Shown here in pieces: positions 1-10,489 of a DNA stretch of 64,000 nt. Numbering within the stretch: position 1 is the first letter of the stretch; each line of letters begins with the position of its first letter. The notes under the pieces are model-generated. The model was not told the DNA's origin, did no database searches, and was given only the letters and a program-made list of their open reading frames with translations. Location of the stretch: the NCBI GenBank assembly GCA_963576475.1, contig OY754982.1, positions 12,612,546 through 12,676,545 of the forward strand, in the 5' to 3' direction. Made by a program: the position numbers and the translations under genes. The stretch is from Molanna angustata (Eukaryota; Arthropoda; Insecta; Trichoptera; Molannidae).

Positions 1-867
1 TCTACATACCCCGCGAGGAACATGGCATGATGGATTGTGTTTATGTATAAGATGTCAAACAGTGAAATCAAAACCCTCACTTTTACCTAAATCATGGATA
101 CAATAAATTATCATACGAAGTTCTATAATATCTTAAGATATAATAGAACTCTATACTTTTTTTGAATTCATCGTTTGACGGGACTCGCCCTCCTGATTAA
201 GTTTATTTTTTCATTGCTGAAGGAATTTGACAAATGAAATTTCACACTTAATGGTTTTATATATTTTTTTGGTAGGTATATTAAATTCAGCATAAAGCAA
301 TTTTATTTGACTTCTATAGGTATTAAAACAATTGGATAGTTGCCAAAAAGTTGTTTCTCCATTAACATTTTAATATGAAGAAAGAACGAACGAAGACAAC
401 ATCAGCAAGATACATAACATGATATTATGTTGTATGGTATTGACATTATGCTTTCAACAGTAACAGTTATACAAAGAATTGTGTCTCGAATTGAATTGTT
501 TTTCTTTTCTAACATCTGAGTAAAAGTGGGTTTATTTGTACGTATAGCGAGATAAAGACTGAAATCTGCTGTAGGTATACCATATACCAGAACCTTGCCG
601 CCTTGAAGAGTTTCTTAAATCTGTAAAATCTAGGAGTTATTTTGTATTGAATTTCAAATTTAATATTTTTACATCTTAATATCATTTAGCGGAATCTTGT
701 TTATCGCACATTCTTATTATTCAAGTACGTAGAAAGAATGAACAAATAACGATTGACACTGAAAATATACATATAGGTAAACCGAAATAAACAAGTTGAG
801 ATGTTTGCACACCCAAGAAAAAAATTATTGATCATATGGACGATAATAATAATAGTTATTTTATGAT
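1..867. other. AT-rich region, nothing recognised
   Basis: No convincing coding exon, RNA gene or repeat structure was seen. Composition is AT-rich with short simple runs only. Confidence 0.5.
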
Positions 868-1390
868 AAATTTTCATTTTTTAACAGATTTTTAATTATC
901 TCAATAGAGACGAAGTTGGAATATTTATTGTAGGAGAACCGGGAAATCAGATATAAGAATTGTAGCTTTCATTATTTACAAAAAAACCAATTCTCTCAAT
1001 AGATGGCGTTACAACAAAATAAATAAAAAATAATAAGATTGTTGTTCATCATTTCACCCATAGATGGCTGTAGTAAAAATTCCTTATTTTCAAGCGAAAA
1101 GAATTTCAGTATTACAATATATAGAACTTTCAAAATTGAATTGATAGGGATCTCATTAAAAAGGCATAATTGGTGAACGTTGCGCAAGCGCATAAAGTGA
1201 TCACGTAAACCAGCCGATGACAGGTCGTAAGCCCTGTAGGTGCCTTGATTTCCCGGTTCTCCTACAATAAATATTCCAACTTCGTCTCTATTGAGATAAT
1301 TAAAAATCTGTTAAAAAATATCTTTGACTCCCGACAGGGAAAAAAATCCAATGTTTGCGCATATGCAATAATAAAAATATTCGATAAATT
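868..1390. mobile_element. MITE-A copy 1, fold-back element with 72-bp inverted repeats
   Basis: Positions 877-948 and 1247-1318 are near-perfect inverted repeats of about 72 bp, containing the block AGACGAAGTTGGAATATTT. The 1150-1245 interior carries GTTGCGCAAGCGCATAAAGT and ACAGGTCGTAAGCCCTGTAG, which recur in at least five other places in the window. A right flank (1319-1375, CTCCCGACAGGGA) is also shared with other copies. There is no transposase and the only ORF inside is short. This is a non-autonomous fold-back element; its superfamily is not clear because no clean target duplication was found. Confidence 0.75.
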
Positions 1391-1662
1391 TTCATCTTAA
1401 TAAAGACGAAGTTGCAATATTATCGGAAAACCTGGAAACCAAGACACCTACAGGCTTTACGACCTGTCATAGGCTGGTTTACGCGGTCACTTCATGCGCT
1501 TGCGCGACGTTCAGCAATAATGCCTTCTTGTTGAGTTCTTGAACTTTCAAATATTCGATTGATAGGATGTTTTTGAACACATTTTTCAAAAACATCATTT
1601 TGACTCCCGAAAGGGAAAATAATCCAATGTTTGCGAATACGCAACTTTAAAAATATTAGTAA
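1391..1662 (-). mobile_element. MITE-A copy 2, partial, reverse orientation
   Basis: It carries the AAGACGAAGTTGCAATAT block, then in reverse order the CCTACAGGCTTTACGACCTG and ATGCGCTTGCGCGACGTT blocks, ending in CTCCCGAAAGGGA. Compared with copy 1 it is inverted and lacks the interior. It abuts copy 1 directly. Confidence 0.65.
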
Positions 1663-1809
1663 TAAATAAACAGTTCCTTGCACCCTGAAAAATTAGCGAG
1701 TTTATTGCCATATGGCATATTCTGAAAAAAAATAGGTTCCGAAATGGAGATCTATTTTTTTATGTTATTTTGATTCATTTGCCAAAAACCAACATATATT
1801 TCAAAAAAA

Positions 1810-2003
1810 ATGCGTTATGTTGCATATGACGAGATTTGAAATGCTTGTTAGAGTATAAAATGTTGCGTCATGTCACATAATGACGAGGTTTGAAATGCTT
1901 GTTAGAGTATAAAATGTTACGTCGTGTTACACAATGAGGAGGTTTGATGCTTGTTACAGTATAAAATGTTGCGTCATGTTACACAATGATGAGGTTTGAA
2001 ATG
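1810..2003. repeat. 54-bp minisatellite, left part
   Basis: About 3.5 tandem units of 52-54 bp with the core GAGGTTTGAAATGCTTGTTA followed by TATAAAATGTTGCGTC. Unit starts are at 1831, 1885, 1939 and 1991. The array resumes at 2460 after an inserted segment. Confidence 0.8.
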
Positions 2004-2459
2004 CCTCTTCTTATCAGTTTCAATCCTAGGATTGGTTTGTAACAGCTATGGCTGTCTCTCTTTTACTCTACTCCGCCTTGTTCTCTATCAGCCTCTTCAT
2101 CTTCACGTAGCTATTACAGCACATGTTGTCGATCACCCTGACATGTGATGATTGCGTCGGATGCCCCCGGTGTTAGCCCGCCAAGCTTTCGGACGCCAAT
2201 ACGAGGACCGAGGGGTGCGGGGGCAAGCCCTTCCGTTCGATCGGTTGTGCTAGGGGCTTGCCCCGGCTGCCGATCTTGAGCGGTTGCCCCGCCGTTTGAG
2301 GTTGGATTCTCGGGGGCAGTGGTTGAACCCGATAGATAGTGGATATTTGTGTTGTCCGACGTTGCGGCTGCGTCCGGGCGTGAACAGGGCCAATGGGTTC
2401 TATAGCATCACCAGCGTGGAAGTGGTATCGCGATCTTATCTGGTCCATGTAGCTCTTTC
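2004..2459 (-). mobile_element. GC-rich LINE 3' fragment inserted in a minisatellite
   Basis: This 456-bp block is much more GC-rich than its surroundings. It is flanked on both sides by TTTGAAATG (1995-2003 and about 2460-2468), which is either a 9-bp target duplication or two adjacent minisatellite units. On the minus strand its end reads like the end of a LINE: ACAAACCAATCC then GGATTGAAAC, matching the 3' end of the LINE fragment at 50,480-50,750. A KMKRL-like peptide before it fits the C-terminus seen there. The remainder was not recognised. Confidence 0.5.
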
Positions 2460-2700
2460 TTTGAAATGCTTGTTAAGGTATAAAATGTTCCGTCGTATTA
2501 CATAATTACGAGGTTTGATGCTTGTTAAAGTATAAAATGTTGCGTCGTGTTACATAACGACGAGGTTTGATGCTTGTTAAAGTATAAAATGTTGCGTCGT
2601 GTTACATAATGACGAGGTTTGATGCTTGTTAAAGTATAAAATGTTGCGTCATGTTGCACGATGACGAGGTTTGAAATGCTTGTTAGAGTTATAATTTGGT
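2460..2700. repeat. 52-bp minisatellite, right part
   Basis: About 4.5 further units of the same minisatellite; unit starts lie near 2510, 2562, 2614 and 2665. Units here are slightly shorter (GAGGTTTGATGCTTGTTA) than on the left side. Confidence 0.8.
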
Positions 2701-4200
2701 ACTCTTTGTCTATCTTGTGACAAACCGTGAATATTTTCATCATCTTTGAACAAAAGATTCCTCCGAATTTCTGAATCGAAACATTAAATAGATACTAGGT
2801 ACCTACTTGGATTTTTAACGAAAAAATGAAATATAAATATAAAGTTTCATCTAAATAAATTGTCTTCTTGGAGTAAGATCATTAATAAGGTCCATAATGA
2901 GAATTAAAACTATACCAGAAGAACCATTAGTTGAAATTAATGGTTCCATTTTGAACAAATGTTAATGTAAAAAATAACCCTTACCTACCTACTCATATTT
3001 CTCGCGATAACAAAGGCAAGCTATAGTATCTTTTTTACAACACGTAGAACCAGAATCTTTATAAGAAATCTAAATTATTTGAATTGGCCAATTACCTACC
3101 ATTGTAGATATTACTGTTACATACTGTCACAATATTATTAAATATTGGTTTACGAGCAACGGCTGGTATTTGTCTCACAAGTCAGAAAAACGACTAGAAG
3201 TCCGCCATTTGTACAATGCAATATTTTATGTATTTTAAAAAAGTATCAATAAATAAATGAATTGAAAAGCTGCATTGATACATAAAAATATAATTATATT
3301 TTAATTGATTTTCTAGCTAATACCAGTTATTGTGCCAAAATATATTCAAAATTGGCTTTTTAAAAGCCTCTCTTTTCAACAATTGTACCCTCGTACAATA
3401 ATAACCGTTCATTTTTTTCGAATTATGAATTTTCGTGCCCAAAAAATTAATTTTCTCATCTTTTGTTGATAATTCAAATGCCATATTGGGATCATATAAT
3501 TTAGCCTACACCTCACTCAGTTCATTGTCGAAATTTTGGCTTTTAAGGGAGAATATTGGAAGCTCTTTCTGTCACTTTTTTTTTTGAAAAGAAAATATTC
3601 GACGCTTTTATTCACTATCTTCTTATTTCTATACAATGCCACTCGGCTGTTTCTATGCACAGTGTTTTGAACAGTTTCAGGGCGTAATCAATCATTATCG
3701 GGCTGTCAAAGAGAACACCATCATACGTCTCTGCCGCCGAAAAGCACGTTTTGCCAGATAAAATTTTATGCCATATTACAGAACGCTTTACCATTCAACA
3801 TCGAATTTGACGAATTTGCTGATTTTGACATACTTGGATACATCGTACACATACCTTCGCATATTTAAGTAAATTTGATAGCTTCACAATTTTTGATACT
3901 AGGTATATTACATTTACGAAAAGATCAATCCAATTGTAAACAATTGAAAAATGTTTGGCTGCATGAAATATATTTATTTAAAAACGACAATATTAATTAA
4001 CTTTAAAACCTTTGTGTCACACACTTAACTCCGTCGATACATCTTATTTTTACAATATTATTAAACTATGAGATTAAACTATAAATGACAACTTTTTACT
4101 CAGAATATATTAAGTTATATTCACTATGAAAAAATGTTTAGTGTATAACTAACTCCACATCGTTACACAAGTGTAACGTACAACTAATATATTTTTTTTA
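2701..4200. other. AT-rich region, nothing recognised
   Basis: No supported gene or repeat. A slightly richer stretch at 3,600-3,780 has no long reading frame with splice sites that I could support. Confidence 0.45.
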
Positions 4201-4450
4201 ATATTTTTGCGCATTCTTGCGCAACGTTGACCAATTATGCCTTCTTATTGAGTTCCCTTATGAATGTAATTTTAGAAAGTTCTATGTATTTCAATAATGG
4301 GATACAATTCGTTTGAAAATAACACTTTTTTACTATCGCCATCTATGAAATAACGAAAAAACCTTTTTTGTGACGCCACCTATTAAGAAGTTGTTTTTTT
4401 TATTTTGTAAACAATGAAAGCAACAATTCTTATACATGAGGTTTCAGTGT
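4201..4450 (-). mobile_element. MITE-A copy 3, interior only, reverse
   Basis: It starts with CTTGCGCAACGTTGACCAAT and runs through the interior seen reversed in copy 1 (GAAAGTTCTATGTATT, the GCCATCTATG block, TTGTAAACAATGAAAGC). Both inverted-repeat ends are missing. Confidence 0.65.
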
Positions 4451-5029
4451 TACTGCGTCTAAAATATAATTTCATTTTAAGAAATTATTTCAAATACTGT
4501 ATTACATATTTACTGATATTTGTTTATAATAATTGAAATATTTTATGGATTTTGGACCGTTTTCGGAGAGCACCTCATTATTTGGAGTTCACTTACTAAA
4601 TAACTGTGCTACACAATAAAATTATAATTGTGGAGGATTGGTAAGTTGTTCCGGGAGAAGGGTAGGGGAAGGTACCTGGAGGGGGTGACTCTTGGAAATA
4701 ATTTTCGTTTGTTGACGTTTTATTCTTTTTCTAAGTAAATTAAGTATAAGTACACTGAATGAAATTCACTTATCAAATACTTTTTGCTTGACGAATATTT
4801 TCCATACTAAAAATTTTATTGATACTTAAGAATTTATGTGTCAATATAACGGTTATCGAAACATTATCATTTTTTGGCAGAGTGCGAAACTTTTTGAGAA
4901 ATATTTTATTACAAGGACTTATTTTTACAGAACTGATATGAATAATTACATTTGAGCTGACTTCATAAATATCCCAACACTATTTTCAAATAAACGATTC
5001 TAAAATATGATATTGTTTATCAGTTTTAA

Positions 5030-5064
5030 AACGAATGGGTTGTGGCCAACGTTAAACCAATTTC
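5030..5064 (+). repeat. Left-end motif of the Helentron-like family
   Basis: ACGAATGGGTTGTGGCCAAC followed by GTTAAACC matches the motif that precedes the 313-bp array (18,768-18,803) and recurs at 18,317 and 38,781. Here it stands alone beside MITE-A copy 4. Confidence 0.5.
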
Positions 5065-5074
5065 TCATGAATTG

Positions 5075-5345
5075 TTACACATTATTCAAATATATAGAAC
5101 TTTATAAGAAGGAACTCAATAAGAAGGCATAATTGGTGAACGTTGCGCAAGTGCATAAAGTGGTCACGTAATCCAGCCAATGACAGGTCGTAAGCCCTGT
5201 AGGTGCCTTGAGTTTCTGGTTCTTCTATAATATCCAAACTTCGTATCTATTGAGATATTAAAAGTTTGTCAGTAAAAATATCATTTGACTCCCGATAGGG
5301 AACAAAATCCAATGTTTTCATAAATGCAATTAAAAAAATATTCTA
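5075..5345 (+). mobile_element. MITE-A copy 4, right half
   Basis: It runs from the interior (AGAAGGCATAATTGGTGAAC) through GTTGCGCAAGTGCATAAAGT, GACAGGTCGTAAGCCCTGTA and the decayed inverted-repeat end to CTCCCGATAGGGAACAAAAT. The left half is missing. Confidence 0.65.
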
Positions 5346-6462
5346 TTTTAATATTAAATCAGATATTAGTTGTAGATTTTTATATTTCTACTTTCCAGTT
5401 TTGTGTAATATAGTTTATGTATCGAGTCGGAAAACTTCTTTAGTAAGAGTCTAGACCCAAAATATTATCGATGTTCCAAAAAACTTTTTACCGAATCTTA
5501 CAAAATTACTTTGAGAATACAATGTATTGTCAATGTGTTTTCGTAAGACTAAGTCAGGTCTAGTTTATGTTGGCAATATTGGGTTCGCTGGATGGAAGAG
5601 CAATTGTAATAAGTTAAGTGAATTGAACAGGTTTAATTAATTGAATATAATGCCTCCAGCAAATGATTTAGTGATAAATTGAAGTTTAAAGATGATGACA
5701 GCGTTAAGATCATAATACCTATCATAAGCTACAATAAAGTAAAGCGTATCAGGTGAAACGCTTATCCAAAATGAACCTCGTAAAACAAAAACCTCTTTTG
5801 ATTTATATTCGAGTTCCTAATTGATAAAAAAAACGGCCAGTTTTTAGTACGAACTGTTTACCTGCCCACCGATATTGTATGTTCGCCTAACTCCCATAAT
5901 GTGATTATTTACTTTCCGCATTTTTGTTTGACAAATTTCTCCGACACAACTCCGGGGCTATCCCAAAAATATCACATAATAAAATATAAAGTTTACACGA
6001 CACAATATTTATGTATGAAACTTTACCAAATTGTAACGTCACCCCACCTTTCCACTGTAACTTTACTTGTAATTCTATCTACGATTATTTTGAGGTCCGC
6101 GTTGTTACCTAAAGTCTTCTAATACTTCAACAGCAGTTACTGTTAGCCGAAAACGTATTACGCAGAATACAACCGTCTCCATACTTCACATTGGTTCTTG
6201 TTTCTTGCCAAGTTTTTGGGTGTCGATAGAAACGGCAGTTCATCGTTACAAAAGAGCCATCAACTCCCATGTCCTGTTAACATCGAGCGATTTAGGGATA
6301 GAGTAGGTATACTTGCCCGCATAGTAGGCATACTTTTGTCTAATCGGTTTGTAATCTCTTTGGTAAACAATCGTCGAATTTAAATAATACTATTTGATTG
6401 TTTATAACTATGTCGGTTTTATTTTGCAATTAGTAAATAGATGTTTTTTTGTTTGCTAGTTT
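5346..6462. other. AT-rich region, nothing recognised
   Basis: No supported gene. Short reading frames near 5,901-6,122 and 6,198-6,383 lack splice sites and recognisable motifs. Confidence 0.4.
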
Positions 6463-6535
6463 TAGCGCCGAATTGCCGAATGCAACTCGGGCTGAGAGAA
6501 TAGTGGATTGTATATCGAAATTTTAAATTGAACTA
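6463..6535 (-). repeat. Fragment of the BEL/Pao LTR
   Basis: TTTTAGCGCCGAATTGCCGA and the following GCAACTCGGGCT...GTGGATTGTATA align without large gaps to the first 73 bp of the LTRs at 54,811 and 60,323, with many substitutions. It is therefore an older relic of the same or a related LTR family. Confidence 0.55.
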
Positions 6536-6779
6536 TACACAATCTCACACATGAAAACATCTTATGGTCAAAGAAATTTTTCATTTATTGCTCCTCGACT
6601 CAAACAGTTTACCTTCACCTCTTAAAGAAATGACACCTCAAAAATTATTCAAAATAAATATTAAAAAATACATCATAAATTATGGGCGGACAAAATTAAA
6701 ACAAATACATAGTATTCAATAATAACCACTTAAATAATTCAAAATTAAAATTATTAATAACATTTGTAACTATGCCGTA
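6536..6779. other. AT-rich region, nothing recognised
   Basis: No feature seen. Confidence 0.4.
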
Positions 6780-6821
6780 TTGTGTTTGCAGTGCTCTTTG
6801 AGTACCTACCTAACCTTACTT

Positions 6822-7117
6822 GAAATGAAAAAAACTTTAACGGTCATTCACTTTGATTTTAAGCATTTTTTAATCATATGAAATATTTATTTCTCTACGA
6901 CACATACATAGTTATGGAGTAATTTAAAAAAAATGTAATAATTAAGGATATTATAATTATTCTCTTATGAGGAATTTAGGCTGAATTTTCAAATTGTATG
7001 GCGAACATTCACTAGAGAAATGTTGAAAACTCTTATGGTATTTGTTCTATAAACCCACTGTTTAACATATTTGAGGAATTTGATTTGAAATTGGGGTGTT
7101 TAGGTTCATATGTCCCC
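6822..7117 (+). mobile_element. TTAA-flanked MITE, copy 1, left end truncated
   Basis: It is homologous to the reverse complement of 48,859-49,160: the shared blocks are GGTCATTCACTTTGATTTTA, GAACATTCACTAGAGAAA and GAGGAATTTGATTTGAAATT. It ends TATGTCCCC followed by TTAA (7,118-7,121), matching the terminus of the complete copy at 48.9 kb. Confidence 0.65.
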
Positions 7118-7121
7118 TTAA

Positions 7122-7689
7122 ACAAGTATTCACTAAGTTGTAATTCCAGTTCGCAAACATTGACTCGCACCACAACTCTCCAACAATTATAAACCTACTT
7201 GCCCTAGCTACTCTGCTCGTGTTACTCTAGCATTTTCTATGCTGTCTTGGTAGCCTTCTGTGAATCTTGACCAATATAGCCCGTAGCATTTCGTTGCAAA
7301 AGTTAACCCAAAACTTATCTAATGAATCACCGAGTAAGTAAGGGTTGTCCTGTTCTCTTGTGTGTATGTTTGTTTTGTTTGATAGTCTATACTTATTTGG
7401 AATGTTTCTTGTGATTTCGTACATTATTCTTATTGTTTCTTTGTTTTGATGTTAATGTCTCTTTGTTGTTACGGAAATTTCGTCAATGGCTTTAAAATAA
7501 ATCGGAAGTTTTGAAAATTCTACTTTTGCCAACTTATCAGCGAAGAGATGGAATGAGACTTTCGATATTATACAGTTTTATAGACAGCTATGTCATAAAC
7601 TTACCATCAGAAAATTATCTATCATGACTTAATTGACTAATATTTTTATATCACATAAAATATAGTAAATCAAATATTTTTTAAATGTT
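7122..7689. other. Region without recognised gene
   Basis: A 65-codon frame on the minus strand (7,227-7,424) is slightly basic but matches nothing I recognise and has no clear splice sites. It may be a transposon remnant. Confidence 0.35.
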
Positions 7690-8077
7690 ACATATACGCA
7701 TACATTGGATTTTTTTCCCTTTCTGGAGTCAATTATATTTTTGACAAATTTTGAAAAAAAATTACTGACTCCCGATTTACATACACATTGGTACAAGTAG
7801 ATAAACAATCCAAAAATGCTGTTTCTGGCGCAGTTCAGAGGTGATATCTGGGCGAGAACATTGTCGCCTCATGTAGAAGGACTGTTGCTTTCAATGCTTA
7901 CAAAAAAAGAAAATTCTCAATAATTATATTGCATTACAAAAAAGTTTTATCGTTACTTCATAGATGGTGATGGTGTTTTTTAGCGTATTTTAAACGACCA
8001 GTATCTCATTATTAAAATAGGTATATGTAACTTTCAACATTGTGTTGATAAAGGAATTCAATAAGAAAGGCATAATT
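7690..8077 (-). mobile_element. MITE-A copy 5, left part
   Basis: It opens with a reversed terminal block (ACATTGGATTTTTTTCCCT, 7,703-7,721) and continues through the interior (CTTTCAATGCTTACAAAA, CATAGATGGTGATGG) to AAGAAAGGCATAATT. It then stops at an inserted LINE tail and continues at 8,532. Confidence 0.6.
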
Positions 8078-8531
8078 CAAATCTGAAGATATGGCTCCTG
8101 TCTGCAGGCCGTGAACTGTCAGAAAGAGTGGTCACTCACATCCTGAGTTAGACTTCATACTGCTTGCTTTGTTGATATTAGCTTTGTTCTTGACTGTGTA
8201 TGTAACTGTTTATTATTATAAAAAACTATTATAAGGAATATGTATATCTTGTAATATTATACCTGCCCATATATTGTTAAAGTTTTTCTATCTTCTGTTT
8301 TCTCTATTTTTATTTTGTATATTGTGAAAAAATACTTTTATTTTATATTTTCTTTTCTATTATGTTTTCTATATTCTTGGTTTTTGTGATATGGGTAAAA
8401 ATACGAAACTCATATTTATAATTGTATGTACGCAAATATGGCCATCTAAAACAGAAATTTCCTACTTAGATGGCCATAGCACATATAATGATGAATTATT
8501 TATAAATAAATAAAATAAATAAATAAAAAAA
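8078..8531 (+). mobile_element. 5'-truncated LINE tail inserted in MITE-A copy 5
   Basis: This 454-bp insertion is flanked by ATAATT (8,072-8,077 and 8,532-8,537), which fits a short target duplication. It ends in an AAATAAATAAAATAAATAAA-type tail, as in many CR1/Jockey-type LINEs, preceded by a hairpin (TAGATGGCCAT with ATGGCCATCTA). No reverse-transcriptase motif remains. Confidence 0.6.
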
Positions 8532-8537
8532 ATAATT

Positions 8538-8665
8538 GATGAACGTTGCGCAAGCGCATAAAGTGATCGCGTCAACCAGCCGATGACAGGGTCGTAAGCC
8601 CTGTAGGTGCCTAGTTTTCCTGTTTCTCGTGTAATATTCCAACTTCGTCTCTAATGAGATGTTAA
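8538..8665 (+). mobile_element. MITE-A copy 5, right part
   Basis: GAACGTTGCGCAAGCGCATA, the ACAGGGTCGTAAGCCCTGTA block and the AACTTCGTCTCTAATGAGAT end continue copy 5 after the LINE insertion. Confidence 0.65.
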
Positions 8666-9224
8666 AAAATAGTCAAAAAATGAAAGATAGTAATTAGATA
8701 GGTACTTAGTGTGAGCCCTAGTGCATTTAAGGCTAAAAAAATATTTAACTACGGTTTTTGAAACTATGTGAATCTTAATAACATTATAATAATATAAGTA
8801 CCTTATAATTATATGAATATAAGTAAATATTTGCATGCTTATTTTTTCTCTTGGTAAAATTCTTTTGAATTTCTTGTAGGTTCCCACCAATATTTCAATT
8901 ACTTATGTATTCAAATTTTTTTTAAATAATACCATTAAGAACTCGTGATTCTGTCATATTTCCATTGTTTGCATTTTTACGGAGTCATTTATCATTTTTA
9001 TAATCCTTTCGCGACTTTTTCGCTCCTCCTATTATTGTGAAATGAAATTGAATTTCTGAATTAATTGTAAAATAAGCCCACTAACCTTCAGATTCTGACC
9101 AAAGAAACGAGTAATAATTTATATTTGATAAAGATGAAGTAAACAAGATTTCATTCTTTGGATGACAAACGACATTTTTAACGAACATTATTCTATGTCT
9201 TATTTATTTATTGTTGTTAACCAT
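8666..9224. other. AT-rich region, nothing recognised
   Basis: No feature seen. Confidence 0.4.
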
Positions 9225-9320
9225 TTACTTCTTCTTCTTCTTCATTTAGTAGACCTAGTTGGTCTGTTCTTCAGGAACTATGCCTCCTGGGATGACGAAG
9301 TCCAGCTATCCTTCCATCAT
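9225..9320 (-). repeat. Possible LINE 3' remnant
   Basis: A CTTCTTCTTCTTCATTTAGT tract followed by GGAACTATGCCTCCTGGGAT resembles, in reverse, the ends of other LINE fragments in the window that finish in a GAAGAAGAAG tract. No protein motif was found. Confidence 0.25.
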
Positions 9321-9344
9321 CTTATTTTTTAGAATCGAATATTT

Positions 9345-9525
9345 TTACTATTGCATATGCGCTAACATTGGATTTTTGTTCCCTGTCGGGAGTCAAAGAT
9401 ATTTTTTAGCAGATTTTTAATTATCTCAATAGAGACGAAGTTGGAATATTTACTGTAGGAGAACCGGGAAATATTCCAACTTCGTCTTTTTGAGATAATT
9501 AAAAATCTGTTAAAAAAATATTTTT
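9345..9525. mobile_element. MITE-A copy 6, collapsed hairpin
   Basis: It begins with the reversed terminal block (GCATATGCGCTAACATTGGA, TCCCTGTCGGGAGTCAAAGA), then one inverted-repeat arm (9,405-9,467) runs straight into the other (9,468-9,525) with no interior. The interior seen in copy 1 has been lost, leaving a near-perfect hairpin. Confidence 0.7.
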
Positions 9526-9549
9526 TAGACATTAAGATACGACAGAAGC

Positions 9550-9790
9550 TTTGTTGACTTGTTTATTTCTTTAATATTGCTTCTCAGGCAACTAACAGGT
9601 ACTATGTCAAATATTAATTTAACACGCACCCAATAACAAGTTACCACATTCTGAAGAATTACAAAATCAATCGTCGCACATATCCAGACTGAAAACACAA
9701 TTAAAAACATAGTGTGTCTTTACCGGGAATCGAACCCGGGACCTTTGTATCAGCAGTCAGATATCCAACCAACTGAGCCACGAACTGACT
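9550..9790 (-). mobile_element. SINE S2 copy 1, tRNA-derived
   Basis: Read on the minus strand, the head (about 9,790-9,713) has a box A (TGGCTCAGTTGG) and a box B (GGTTCGATTCC) in tRNA spacing. The body follows (GGTAACTTGTTATTGGGTGC, TTAACACGCACCC reversed). The tRNA-like part lacks a normal acceptor stem pairing, so this is a SINE rather than a tRNA gene. Confidence 0.75.
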
Positions 9791-10064
9791 TGTTCGCGAA
9801 CTTCAGTGTATAGATCGTTATGGCTGTAAATCTCTACTCCTAAATATTTGAAACTCATTACTTGATCCACGGGCTTATCATCAACAGTTAGATTACACCT
9901 TGAAAGTTTGGATATAGTATTAATTTTTATTTAACCATTTACATAAAATAAAAACAATAAATTATATAAAAAAACTTAAACCTTTTTATAAATTAATGTA
10001 AAACGATACAGATTTTTTCAAAGTAGAACTATAAATACATCTCAAAAAAAATTCTGCTGTTGTT

Positions 10065-10485
10065 TACAAACGTTGCTGTTGTTTACAAACGTTATACGGG
10101 GTGTGTTACAGTTCCTATTTGCATATTTGTGTCTTCCATACTATTTTCTTTACAAGCGCTATACTAATGGGTGTGTAACAGTCCCTATATGCATATTTGT
10201 GGCATGCATACTATTTTGTTTACAAACGTTATACTAATGGGTGTGTAACAGTCCCTTTATTCATATTTGTGACATCCATACTATTTTGTTTACAAACGTT
10301 ATACTAATGGGTGTGTAACAGTCCCTTTATTCATATTTGTGACATCCATACTATTTTGTTTACAAACGTTATACTAATAGGTATGTTACAGTCGCTACTT
10401 GCATACTTGTGACTTCCATACTATTTTGTTTACAAACGTTATAGTATTGGGTCTATAACAGTCCTTATTTACATATTTGTGAGAC
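10065..10485. repeat. 70-bp minisatellite, about six units
   Basis: Units contain CTATTTTGTTTACAAACGTT and GGGTGTGTAACAGTCCCT; the phrase CTATTTTGTT starts at 10,211, 10,281, 10,351 and 10,421, exactly 70 bp apart. Outer units are more diverged. No coding frame runs through it. Confidence 0.9.
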
Positions 10486-10489
10486 AAAT

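Noticed and set aside
2173..2448. A 91-codon proline-rich minus-strand frame
   Set aside because: It lies within the inserted GC-rich block and matches nothing known; few stops are expected at this composition.
1831..2700. A CRISPR array (54-bp repeat)
   Set aside because: The units are contiguous and nearly identical over their whole length with no unique spacers; the genome is eukaryotic.
9713..9790. A tRNA gene on the minus strand
   Set aside because: Box A and box B are present but the acceptor stem does not pair well, and the sequence continues into a SINE body found elsewhere in the window.
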